DNA from: Haladaptatus sp. ZSTT2 | GTDB taxonomy: Archaea; Halobacteriota; Halobacteria; Halobacteriales; Halococcaceae | Reading direction: 5' to 3' | Length of the DNA stretch: 37,263 nt | NCBI RefSeq assembly: GCF_037081775.1 | Contig: NZ_JBAMHQ010000004.1 | Coordinates: 1-37,263, forward strand | In this document: piece by piece, positions 1 through 7,638 of the stretch | Numbering within the stretch: position 1 is the first letter of the stretch | How the letters are laid out: each line of letters starts with the position of its first letter | The notes under the pieces: model-generated | What the model was told of the DNA's origin: nothing | The model's input: the letters and a program-made list of their open reading frames with translations, nothing else | Database searches by the model: none | Translations under genes and position numbers: made by a program

Positions 1-15
1 TCCCTCCTTTGGCTT
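1..15 (+). repeat. Left attachment-site direct repeat (attL core)
   Basis: TCCCTCCTTTGGCTT is repeated exactly at the right end. Read as a tRNA 3' end it fits position 60 (T), T-stem 3' strand CCCTC, acceptor 3' strand CTTTGGC and discriminator T. This predicts a tRNA starting GCCAAAG. A U73 discriminator is known for archaeal tRNA-Cys. The tRNA body would lie to the left of the window. The repeat is seen; the tRNA assignment is inference. Confidence 0.7.
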
Positions 16-38
16 GGCAAACTTCTTACACTTCTCAG

Positions 39-46
39 CTTAAATA
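39..46 (+). promoter_or_regulatory. Candidate TATA box for the left operon
   Basis: CTTAAATA lies about 90 nt before the first gene. Transcription would start near position 70, leaving a leader of about 60 nt. This agrees with the strong GGAGG ribosome-binding site at 121-125, which a leaderless gene would not need. Confidence 0.4.
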
Positions 47-134
47 GGCCACCCTCCGTCGATTCCAAACCTTCCACAAAACCCACACATAGCGCCGGAT
101 TCACGCCTCACACGGCCACAGGAGGTCGATGCTG

Positions 135-359
135 ATGCCGCTCTCGCTCACACTCAGCGACGAGCGACGCTGCCAACACTGCAACGAACACGTCCCCCAG
201 AACTTCCGCCGCGTCTACGGCGATAAACACGATATCGCCCACCGCTGCTTCGCCTGCGACAGCTACATCCGCATCTCACAAGGCACCGCCGCAGGCCTCA
301 GCGTCCACGTTCCAGACCCAGACGAGTACTCCTACCGCCGCCGGGAGGACCTACGATGA
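135..359 (+). CDS. Small zinc-knuckle protein
   Basis: A 74-aa protein with a CxxC...CxxC zinc-binding pattern: CQHC followed about 25 residues later by CFAC, with an HV...F.RV...HRC core. It resembles the short haloarchaeal zinc-finger proteins common on plasmids and viruses (the DUF7563-type group, from memory). Partner and role are unknown. An in-frame ATG lies at 129, but GGAGG at 121-125 is only 3 nt from it and 9 nt from the ATG at 135, so 135 is preferred. It is the first gene of a seven-gene chain and its stop overlaps the next start (ATGA). Confidence 0.75.
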   Translation: MPLSLTLSDERRCQHCNEHVPQNFRRVYGDKHDIAHRCFACDSYIRISQGTAAGLSVHVPDPDEYSYRRREDLR

Positions 360-511
360 CCCCCGGACAGAACAGCACGTCCGAGGGCACAACCTGCCCG
401 AGCTGTGGCCGCGCGATACAAACCACTTCCATCTCAGGCCCGTCCAAGGCGCACGCGAGCCCATGCGGCTGCACCTTCCCGACTGACCTTCTCGACGGAG
501 GAAGCCAATGA
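356..511 (+). CDS. 51-aa zinc-knuckle protein
   Basis: A short frame opens with ATG overlapping the previous stop (ATGA) and closes with TGA overlapping the next start (ATGA). Two cysteine pairs, CPSCG near residue 14 and CGC near residue 38, suggest a single zinc site of the CPxCG type often found in haloarchaeal microproteins. A GGAGG near its 3' end (about 498) serves the following gene. Function is unknown. The tight coupling on both sides is the main evidence that it is translated. Confidence 0.65.
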   Translation: MTPGQNSTSEGTTCPSCGRAIQTTSISGPSKAHASPCGCTFPTDLLDGGSQ

Positions 512-1083
512 GCACCGGCCTTCGGCCCGACGCGTTCGAGCCGGATGTCGGCCCAGTCGAACACAAAGCAGACGTCAACTGCGAATTCATCGGAACGTGC
601 GACCGAGACGCCGTCTATCGGGTCGCCGTTGGTGGACTCGGGAGAGACGAAGCCTACTGCCCATTCCACCTCGCATGCTGGCGTTTCCTGCACCCGGAGA
701 AAGCCCAGCGCTACGACGATCTCACTGTCGTCGAAAACCTCTCCGACTATCTCCCAGAACGAGCACACACCTCACTCGATGACCTGCCACCGTGGCTCTC
801 GCGACGTGGCCGTCAGGTCTCTCGAATCGGCCTCGACCACCACGGCCACGCCCACTACTACGGACGAGATGACGAGAACCGTCTCATCATCCTCGTGCTG
901 GATGAACAACTCGAACTCGTCGACCAGGAGAACGAGGAGAAGCCAACGCTCGCACGCTACCCCTCAAATATTAGGTGTGGTCATGCGCTCGAACACTGGC
1001 TCAACCAAATCAACTCCCTCATCGGCTGGATACAGGTCGACCCCCACGTAACCGACCAGCGTCCGGAGCGTGATGGCCAGTGA
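508..1083 (+). CDS. Hypothetical protein with N-terminal Cys/His cluster
   Basis: A 191-aa acidic protein, not recognised. Residues 25-57 hold a likely metal site (C, C, then C.FH..C), followed by a charged region and a hydrophobic stretch near residues 123-136 (LIILVLDEQLELVD) that looks like a beta hairpin rather than a membrane span. GGAGG lies 5 nt before the ATG region. It overlaps its neighbours by 4 nt on both sides, so it belongs to the left operon. A structural or DNA-associated role is possible, but nothing in the sequence fixes one. Confidence 0.7.
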   Translation: MSTGLRPDAFEPDVGPVEHKADVNCEFIGTCDRDAVYRVAVGGLGRDEAYCPFHLACWRFLHPEKAQRYDDLTVVENLSDYLPERAHTSLDDLPPWLSRRGRQVSRIGLDHHGHAHYYGRDDENRLIILVLDEQLELVDQENEEKPTLARYPSNIRCGHALEHWLNQINSLIGWIQVDPHVTDQRPERDGQ

Positions 1084-1568
1084 GTTCCATCGACAATGCA
1101 GACTGGGGACTCACCGTTGAGACAGCCGCGTGCGAACGCTGGGGGTTAGAACACGTTGCGCACGAAGCGAGCGAGCCTGACTGGCATGACGCGGTCGCAA
1201 CCGAGGGCGTGCAGACCGGCCCAGAGACGCGCACTCCCGGGCTAGTGGTCCTGCGAGAGGGCGCGCCCATAGAGATCAAAGCGTGCCGCGCACGCATGAC
1301 TGACGGCGCGAGCACGCGACGTGGCCGCTGGTGGATACGTGAACGCTCACATGAGCGCCTCCTCGCCGCTGAAGGTGCGTACGTGCTCGCGGTCTACGAC
1401 CCCGACTGCGTCGATTCAATTCGGAGACTCGCACTCCTTGATGCCCGAACCGTCGATTCACTCATCGAAACCTGGTCTCCGTGTGGAGCCAGTCACCACG
1501 CGGAATACGCCGCACGACTCCCCTGGTCGCGAGTGTTCGACTCACTGGACGTGGAGGCTAAGCCGTGA
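1080..1568 (+). CDS. PD-(D/E)XK nuclease-like protein
   Basis: A 162-aa protein starting at GTG (GTGA overlap with the previous stop). The centre carries the restriction-endonuclease-fold signature: an acidic patch near D34-D37, a beta hairpin at RTPGLVVL, then P-I-E-I-K (E65, K67). After this comes an RGRWWIRERSH helix and a strand (YVLAVYD). Such proteins include Holliday-junction resolvase-like and decay nucleases in haloarchaeal plasmids. It probably acts on element DNA during replication or recombination. The family is inferred from the motif; substrate is unknown. Confidence 0.65.
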   Translation: MSSIDNADWGLTVETAACERWGLEHVAHEASEPDWHDAVATEGVQTGPETRTPGLVVLREGAPIEIKACRARMTDGASTRRGRWWIRERSHERLLAAEGAYVLAVYDPDCVDSIRRLALLDARTVDSLIETWSPCGASHHAEYAARLPWSRVFDSLDVEAKP

Positions 1569-1702
1569 CCCGCTACGCGTGTGACGACTGCAGCGGGGAA
1601 CTCACCTACCTCAAGCAGACCACGAACGTCCGCGGCCAGGTCGTGAGCGTTTATCGGTGCACCGACCCTGTCTGCTCGGTCGACGAGGTCGAGCGACGAT
1701 GA
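1565..1702 (+). CDS. 45-aa zinc-ribbon protein
   Basis: Starts at GTG overlapping the previous stop (GTGA) and ends at TGA overlapping the next ATG. Two cysteine pairs, C6-x2-C9 and C32-x4-C37, flank a short strand region (TNVRGQVVSVYRC), the layout of a minimal zinc ribbon. Role unknown. The two-sided coupling and conserved-looking cysteine spacing argue that it is a real gene. Confidence 0.6.
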   Translation: MTRYACDDCSGELTYLKQTTNVRGQVVSVYRCTDPVCSVDEVERR

Positions 1703-1854
1703 ACGTCTGGCAGCTCCGAAAATGCCAGCGTTGTGGTTCACTCCAAGTTCACAAACACAATCACCGACACCGCGATATCGTCATCACGATTCTCTGCGAG
1801 GCCTGCAATCGCCTCACGAAACATCGCCCACTCTGCAGGGGTGAAGGTGCGTGA
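1699..1854 (+). CDS. 51-aa zinc-ribbon protein
   Basis: An ATG at 1699 overlaps the previous stop (ATGA). A longer frame reaches back to 1657, but that would overlap the previous gene by 46 nt, so the shorter form is chosen. Residues 9-12 are CQRC and residues 33-36 are CEAC, with a basic, histidine-rich linker (HKHNHRHRD) between them. It may bind nucleic acid; this is inference from the basic linker and zinc site. It is coupled by GTGA to the large downstream gene. Confidence 0.65.
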   Translation: MNVWQLRKCQRCGSLQVHKHNHRHRDIVITILCEACNRLTKHRPLCRGEGA

Positions 1855-3821
1855 CCGACCGGCACCATGTAGGCGATGATAGAGACGAGGTCTCGATGGC
1901 GGATATTCGACGCGAAGACCAAGACGCAGAGACGCAAGAGGAGTACCTCTTTGGGGGTAACTACAAGACCAACGAGTGCTCCGAACAACCGTCTCTCCCA
2001 ATCGCTGCCGCAGGCCAGATGGCTTGCCGATTCTGCCACGAAGAATACCAGGGGATTGCAGCAGACTCAAACCACACCTGCGAAGAGCGTGAGAATCGTA
2101 GGCTACGCACTGATTTCTCGACGATTCGACCCGCAACCCACGAACTCAAAAGCTGGCTTCTCTTCCTCGACGACCCAGACAACCCCTACTACGCAACCAC
2201 CCCCAGCGAAGCGATGCTTTCGGCGTACTTCGCGCTTACCAACACCGCCCTCGACACCATTCTGAACGAAGACGTTGTCTTCACTCACCAGGGCGAACTT
2301 TGGCGCGTCAATGACGACGAAAACCAGCCTCGCTACTGGGAGGGTGGCATCGCCGGTCGCGACCAGGACGTCTTCGACCGCTTCATGGAGTTCAAATTCC
2401 GGCTTGAAGCAGTCGAAACCCCCGAACGTGGACTCACTATCACGGTCTCACCTCGATTCCCGGACGCTCGCCATCACAAAGACGAGACGAAATCGCTCGG
2501 TTTCCCAGCTGAAATCCCTCCGGGAGTCGCATTACAGGCTCAATCAGCCAACGTTGACCCCGACGAATACGTTCCCCTCCTGCAAGCTTTCGCTGACGTT
2601 GTCGATGTGAATCCGAAGTACTTCTCAGAGGAGAGACTCGCCGACCAGGTTGAGAACGACGACGGAGAAATCACCTCGTACTGCAATACTTGGGCGCTTG
2701 CTCGCTACGTTCGACTCGACCGTTTCGCCACTCGTACCCTCACCGGCCACGAGGGCGTCTTCCACGACCTCGCGAAAGCATCCATGCAGAACCGAGGTCG
2801 CGGCTCGTTCAAATGGGACGGTGAAAAAGCCGAGGGCTACAACGACCGCGTCGTCCTTTCTGGCCAGGACTGGGGACGACTCATCACTGGCCACGAGTGG
2901 ACTGCACGGGCGAAAGTCTATCACCCACGAAAGGTACGTAGCGAGTTTACGGCACTCGACGGAGACGACCCGCTCGCCCACCAGAAACTCGAAATCAACT
3001 ACGCGAAGCTCTCAGGTGATGGCAACATTCCCTGGCATGCTCTCGACGACGTCATCAGAGAGTTCGATGAGAAGCTTCTCGCCGTTCTCTCGGAAGCCGG
3101 ACTCCCCACCCACGCTCATGCAGACACATTCATCGAGGATCATCACTTCAAACGCATCGAACACGACCCAGACATCCTCGTTCCCGATCTCGGTCTTGAC
3201 ACTGTCAAAGCGGTCGAACAGCAGGTCGCCAGAGACACCCTGCTGAGTGCAAATCTCGGAGAAAAGGAACTCTCAGTCGCACGCATGATGGCTGACGGTG
3301 GCCGCAGTGCCGTCGAGGTGGCGAAAGAAGCGGGTTGTTCGACTTCGACGGTGTATCGAACCATCAGCAAGCTCGGTGATGCAGCCGACACCTTCGGCAA
3401 CGTCGTCGGGTACGTCGATGAGTACATTCGTAGCGAGGTCTCCTCGCTCTTCCAATCGCTTGAACGCACTGCTCAGTACACTGAACGCCGGCTTTCTGAA
3501 GTTGCAGCCGAAGCTGAAGCGTTTGCGAACGATACCGCAATGGGCCGCTGGGTACGAGCCCACGGCGTCAAACTTGTTGAACGGTATAACCAGACCACGT
3601 TCGAACTCTCAGGTGCGCTCACGCGAGCGGACGTCCAGCGCATAATGCGCGAGGGCTACGCGGCCGCGAAACGCACGGGTAGTAAGGCCGTGCTCACGCT
3701 CACGGACGCGCTCGTTCGCTGGCACAACCCGGATGGTGACCTTCGCAACTCAAGGCCATTCAGTGTGCTTAGCAATTCCGTGCTCACCCTCTTCGGCGCA
3801 CGCATTGGGCCCGCCCCCTGA
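1851..3821 (+). CDS. Large conserved-type protein with zinc finger and helix-turn-helix
   Basis: A 656-aa protein starting at GTG in a GTGA overlap; an in-frame ATG at 1896 is an alternative start. Near residues 59-77 there is a C-x2-C...H/C zinc motif, and residues 80-450 form a long mixed domain I do not recognise. Residues about 478-512 form a helix-turn-helix (LSVARMMADGG followed by SAVEVAKEAGCSTSTVYR), followed by a helical C-terminus. Proteins of this layout occur near integrases in haloarchaeal elements and may bind DNA for replication or control. It ends the left operon. Function is not proven; a replication initiator is one possibility, since no other Rep-like gene is visible apart from the MCM. 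Confidence 0.7.
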   Translation: MTDRHHVGDDRDEVSMADIRREDQDAETQEEYLFGGNYKTNECSEQPSLPIAAAGQMACRFCHEEYQGIAADSNHTCEERENRRLRTDFSTIRPATHELKSWLLFLDDPDNPYYATTPSEAMLSAYFALTNTALDTILNEDVVFTHQGELWRVNDDENQPRYWEGGIAGRDQDVFDRFMEFKFRLEAVETPERGLTITVSPRFPDARHHKDETKSLGFPAEIPPGVALQAQSANVDPDEYVPLLQAFADVVDVNPKYFSEERLADQVENDDGEITSYCNTWALARYVRLDRFATRTLTGHEGVFHDLAKASMQNRGRGSFKWDGEKAEGYNDRVVLSGQDWGRLITGHEWTARAKVYHPRKVRSEFTALDGDDPLAHQKLEINYAKLSGDGNIPWHALDDVIREFDEKLLAVLSEAGLPTHAHADTFIEDHHFKRIEHDPDILVPDLGLDTVKAVEQQVARDTLLSANLGEKELSVARMMADGGRSAVEVAKEAGCSTSTVYRTISKLGDAADTFGNVVGYVDEYIRSEVSSLFQSLERTAQYTERRLSEVAAEAEAFANDTAMGRWVRAHGVKLVERYNQTTFELSGALTRADVQRIMREGYAAAKRTGSKAVLTLTDALVRWHNPDGDLRNSRPFSVLSNSVLTLFGARIGPAP

Positions 3822-3944
3822 CGCCCTCCAGCTGAGTGGCGACACTATCCTCACTCCAAACTCGCGGTAATTTCTTCCTCATTCTCGCCCCAAAATTCCG
3901 TGTTTTCTAACATCCATCTCATTCCACGTTGACCAGCGGCAGCT

Positions 3945-4005
3945 CACGGTCGCGTTCGCTCCCGTGGGACGGGACAGCCCCCTTACGGTGTGTGCCTAAA
4001 GGCAC
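3945..4005. repeat. Tandem hairpins, possible IS200/IS605-type end remnant
   Basis: CACGG (3945-3949) pairs with CCGTG (3962-3966). After a run of pyrimidines (CCCCCTTAC), GTGCC (3992-3996) pairs with GGCAC (4001-4005) around a TAAA loop. Short GC-rich subterminal hairpins of this kind mark IS200/IS605-family ends in haloarchaea. No tnpA or tnpB remains, so this is at best a relic. Confidence 0.3.
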
Positions 4006-4389
4006 GGCACAAAAAATACCCCGCAGAGGTTAGCGTAGTTCCACTTGATGCAGTTGAAATGTACCCACAATCTCCCCTCCCTGTAGAATCACTATATCAT
4101 TTTTCCGGTGAGTGTGCTGATTCCACAACGCGTATTCATCATCGACTTGGTAGCAGTGGCGAAAGCAAGACACATCGCAATAGGGTATATTGGCACATAG
4201 ACCGGGAATAGCGCAGAGTGAGTCAATGGCTGGGGCCGTTCTGTTGCTGATGCCAAGCAGATTCGAGGCGAGTTGTGATCTGACTTGTCACTTCCCAAAA
4301 ATTATGATTGTTGGTAATATATTGCATATTTGTGCACAGAATTCGGTAAGTAATCACATGCTACTCTGCGGGTGGATACTGCCTGGCGA

Positions 4390-4418
4390 AATAAGGCCAC
4401 CAAATTCAGGGCCTTATT
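4390..4418. promoter_or_regulatory. Inverted repeat AATAAGGCC / GGCCTTATT
   Basis: A perfect 9-bp inverted repeat (4390-4398 and 4410-4418) with an 11-nt spacer. A third copy of AATAAGGCC lies at 4542-4550, about 30 nt before the TATA box of the GHKL gene. The recurrence suggests protein binding sites controlling that operon; the protein is not known. Confidence 0.45.
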
Positions 4419-4576
4419 CAGCATGATTGGTCGCGGAATAATTGCGAGATAGTCTGACAAGACCACCAATATCTCGTTACTCACCCGGATTAATTAGTAG
4501 ATAAGAAGTCTAAACCCGGCTCGTAAATTTTTACAAGTCAGAATAAGGCCAATTTCATTGAAATTAGCGGCAATTA

Positions 4577-4585
4577 TTTATATAA
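4577..4585 (+). promoter_or_regulatory. TATA box of the GHKL-HNH operon
   Basis: TTTATATAA lies 32 nt before the ATG at 4617, giving a start of transcription within about 10 nt of the start codon. No Shine-Dalgarno sequence is present, in line with a nearly leaderless mRNA. Confidence 0.6.
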
Positions 4586-4616
4586 CGGGGTCGTAGGGTC
4601 GGTACAAACGATTACT

Positions 4617-6536
4617 ATGAGCGAGGAAGAAATCAGTAAATCGATTGACGGAGACGGTATTGAGATTGATGGAGTGCCGACAGTCAGTAATGGCGAGGAA
4701 GAGAGTGGGTTCAATTTCAGTGAACCCATAGACCTGACTCCACAAAAGACAGGGCTGTTAGACCAACTTCGGGCCGACCTTGATATAACAGGGTCGTTCG
4801 ACGAAATCGGTGACAACTCTCTAGATGCCTTCGAACGGGTTCGTGGTGGAATGGGAGCGCTGCGAATCGAAGTCGAACACCGTAAGACAGACGAGGGCGA
4901 AGAGGAACTCGTAATCCGCGACAATGCAGGTGGTGTCCTACCGGCGGACCTGAATGTGTTCTTTTCGATTGGGTCCCGCGCAGGTGAAACCGGTGGTAGG
5001 AGTGTTCAACGGGGTGCTTACGGTATTGGGCTTAAGAAGGCGACACTTCGATTAGCTCAAGAAGTCACCTTCGCAACGCGGCATCAGGACCAGAAAGGGA
5101 AGAACAACCCCGGCTACGGGTTCACCATTTCTGAAGAATGGCTCAAAAGAGAGAGTGACTGGACGGTCAACCCCGAACCGTTCGACATTGAGGCCGGAAC
5201 CACCGAAATTCGACTCAGAGGCCTCCGATTCGACTGGGAGGAGCACGAAGAAGACATCCGAAAGAGTCTCGCATCAACCTACCGCCGGCAACTCGGCGGG
5301 AGCCCCTTCACCGAGAATTTCGACGTCTCCATCGAATTTCAGGGCGAGCCCTTAACACCTCCAAAAGGCATCAACTGGGGGTTCCCTGCCTTCGACGAAC
5401 TCTGGCCTCGGGAATTCGTCATGCAGATTGCTCCAGATGATGTCGACTTCGAACTGGAATCTCCAATCAAAATTCGCCTCGTCGTAGGACTTCTGGCGGA
5501 GAAGGACACAAATGCTACAGGCACCGACCTCTACGTTCAGAACCGGCTCATCCATGAGGCTCGAACCGATGAGCAGGGTGGGTATGATGTCCCTGGGGGA
5601 CTCCCCTCGTTCAACGATGCCCAGCACGGGCGGTTCAAGATGTGCGTCTCTCTGGAATCGGAGGCTGATGCTGCCGATCTGCCCTGGAACACGACCAAGG
5701 ACCGTATCTTCCCCGAGGACGAGAAGATGGTCGCAGTCTGGGAGAAATTGAACAACTTCGTTGACCGGTACTTCGCCGCAAAGTTCAGCAACGTCCCAGC
5801 GGATTACCTCGCGTTCGCGGCCGACGACGAAAAGGCGGCCAACAATGGCGAAATCGACGGGCCACTTGATTATTACGACCGTCAGAGAGTAACAGACAAG
5901 CCCATAAACGGGTTCCCGGACGTGAAACAGGTCGAGACCACGGCCCAGGCGCACGCAAAACTCGGCATCCAGCGGGCCGAATACTTCAACGACGACGACA
6001 CGACCCTCCGGAAGCAGAAGCAGCACGTCTACCTGACCCGGACGGCGACCTTGTTTAAGTCTGAGTTCGAACCGGGGACTGAGTACCTCAATGCTCCGAA
6101 ATCCATTATGGCGATCCTCCCGGACTTCGATGACGAGGATGAGGTCAATTTAACAATCGAGGAGGTGAAATTCGAAGCACGTCACCACGCCAGGATGGGG
6201 GTCCGGTACACGGGCATCGAACCGTGGAAGGAACCGCTCTATGAGGCGTACCTCCGGTTATTCGCGGGTGATGAATCAGAATTCGAGAACCTCACCGCTG
6301 TAGACGAACGGCCGCCCCTTCCCGACGATGGTGATGGTGACGGGCCCGATGGGCCTGACGTCAAGGGCACCAATAAATCCGAGGAGCGGTCGTTCGAGTT
6401 CAGCTCTGAAGGCTTCGAGACGGTCACAAATGTGTTCGGACTAAGTGACGATATGACTGCACAAGAACGCGGTGAGCGTATTGAGACTGCCGCCAAGCGA
6501 CTGAAGGAATTGGGCTTTAGCCTCTCGTTTGAGTGA
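4617..6536 (+). CDS. GHKL-family ATPase (MORC/Hsp90-type), probable defence protein
   Basis: A 639-aa protein. The N-terminal GHKL ATP-binding (Bergerat) fold is clear: N-box E63 followed by DNSLDA (66-71), G1 box RDNAGGV (101-107), and lid box GAYGIGLKKA (133-142). A transducer-like region follows to about residue 370, then a domain I do not recognise, and an acidic linker near residue 570 (repeated GDG/PDGPD). The C-terminal helix is SFEFSSEGFETV onward. It lacks histidine-kinase, MutL and gyrase features and is nearest in design to prokaryotic MORC-like ATPases, which are often linked with nucleases and modification systems. It shares an operon with the HNH gene (4-nt overlap). Likely role: ATP-driven DNA sensing or clamping that controls the nuclease (inference). 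Confidence 0.8.
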   Translation: MSEEEISKSIDGDGIEIDGVPTVSNGEEESGFNFSEPIDLTPQKTGLLDQLRADLDITGSFDEIGDNSLDAFERVRGGMGALRIEVEHRKTDEGEEELVIRDNAGGVLPADLNVFFSIGSRAGETGGRSVQRGAYGIGLKKATLRLAQEVTFATRHQDQKGKNNPGYGFTISEEWLKRESDWTVNPEPFDIEAGTTEIRLRGLRFDWEEHEEDIRKSLASTYRRQLGGSPFTENFDVSIEFQGEPLTPPKGINWGFPAFDELWPREFVMQIAPDDVDFELESPIKIRLVVGLLAEKDTNATGTDLYVQNRLIHEARTDEQGGYDVPGGLPSFNDAQHGRFKMCVSLESEADAADLPWNTTKDRIFPEDEKMVAVWEKLNNFVDRYFAAKFSNVPADYLAFAADDEKAANNGEIDGPLDYYDRQRVTDKPINGFPDVKQVETTAQAHAKLGIQRAEYFNDDDTTLRKQKQHVYLTRTATLFKSEFEPGTEYLNAPKSIMAILPDFDDEDEVNLTIEEVKFEARHHARMGVRYTGIEPWKEPLYEAYLRLFAGDESEFENLTAVDERPPLPDDGDGDGPDGPDVKGTNKSEERSFEFSSEGFETVTNVFGLSDDMTAQERGERIETAAKRLKELGFSLSFE

Positions 6537-7414
6537 TTATGGATTCCGAAAAGGCACTCGAGCTCAACATCACCGTGAACCAAGCTGGGGGTGGAACTGT
6601 GACCGCGACAATGCATGACAGCTCAGTCGAGGAGCGACTCCAACTCCTCAACGCTCGCGGAGCAACGCGTACGGGCGACACTTGGCGCTTGGAGACCGAC
6701 GACATGGGTGCGCACGCCGATGCCGCCCAGTACGTAATAAAAATGGTCTCCGATATTCTGACGCCGAAAGAGACGCCCGGGGAGGCTCGACAGGCGACCT
6801 TTGAGCGAGATGGGAACACTTGCCGCCTCTGTGGGGCAAATTTCGATGCCCCAGCGATCAAGGTGTCACGTGACCGTGTCAATACCCGTGTCCTAGACCA
6901 CGTCTATCCACAACGCGACGCAAAACCCATTCATCGCCCCCATGAGACGTGTAATTTAGTGACTGTCTGCGGTGGGTGTGATGATGTCTTCCTTCAGGGA
7001 GATAAATTCCGTATTGTTACAGACCGCCTGGGCTATCGGCCGCCGCCTACAGACCGACAACTCATCGCCTGCATACAGAAACGAGGTATTATCCGGTCTG
7101 ATTGGGCGTTAGATAAACTCAACGCGTCTCGAGAGGAGCCGGATCGACTGGAGCATGAGTACATCGCCGAGCGCCTCGGGGCATTAGCACAGATAGAGCT
7201 GATGAAGCCGTTACCCGATGTCGCGAAGAATGAGGGATTCGAAGTGTATGCGGTCAATATCTCTCATAGGGCGATCGTGTTTCTGGACCACAAGGCCGTT
7301 GACCGCCATCCGCGGCTACCGCAAGGCTTCGAGTTCGTAAACTCGCTGAACGGAGAAGACTATGTCTCGATGAACGAACAAAAGCGGGGGCGTGGGTCAA
7401 GCACACCCGCCTGA
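6533..7414 (+). CDS. HNH endonuclease paired with the GHKL ATPase
   Basis: A 293-aa protein; the start is GTG at 6533 (4-nt GTGA overlap) or ATG at 6539. The HNH domain spans about residues 88-155: zinc pair C97/C100, LDH (121-123) with the probable catalytic His123, H137, N141, and second zinc pair C146/C149. This is the zinc-stabilised betabetaalpha-metal fold with all key residues present. N-terminal residues 1-60 form a small beta-rich domain, and the C-terminal 140 residues are helical and unrecognised. It probably cuts DNA when licensed by the upstream ATPase. It resembles the logic of ATPase+HNH defence pairs such as Septu, but with a GHKL partner instead of an ABC-type ATPase. Confidence 0.8.
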   Translation: MIMDSEKALELNITVNQAGGGTVTATMHDSSVEERLQLLNARGATRTGDTWRLETDDMGAHADAAQYVIKMVSDILTPKETPGEARQATFERDGNTCRLCGANFDAPAIKVSRDRVNTRVLDHVYPQRDAKPIHRPHETCNLVTVCGGCDDVFLQGDKFRIVTDRLGYRPPPTDRQLIACIQKRGIIRSDWALDKLNASREEPDRLEHEYIAERLGALAQIELMKPLPDVAKNEGFEVYAVNISHRAIVFLDHKAVDRHPRLPQGFEFVNSLNGEDYVSMNEQKRGRGSSTPA

Positions 7415-7638
7415 GCACGTTTTTCCAACGTCTGTGCCAGTAGGGAAGCCGCACGCATCAGAAGGAGTGGAGTCTCGAAGGGGTTGCTGCACTGTTTTCG
7501 AGTCCGTTGAGAGCGCTTATGCACTCGCCTACGATTCCTGTGAATTCGACGTCATGTGAGGGATGTTACATGATAATCCGACGTATCGCTTAATTCTGGG
7601 GTTAGAGGTGTGATGCTGCGTGAATGGCGTTAAAGAAG

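Larger units (their letters stand above)
3822..4616. other. Non-coding region, AT-rich at its right end
   Basis: About 800 bp with no convincing gene; the open frames at 3990-4211 and 4190-4426 have poor composition and no ribosome site. It holds two GC-rich hairpins at 3945-4005, an AATAAGGCC inverted repeat at 4390-4418 with a third copy at 4542-4550, and a TATA box at 4577-4585. The sequence from about 4290 is markedly AT-rich, so a replication origin is possible but not shown. Confidence 0.5.

Noticed and set aside
3990-4426. Two overlapping open frames in the 3.8-4.6 kb gap
   Set aside because: No ribosome site or TATA at the right place, non-halophilic composition, and they cross hairpins and the AATAAGGCC inverted repeat.
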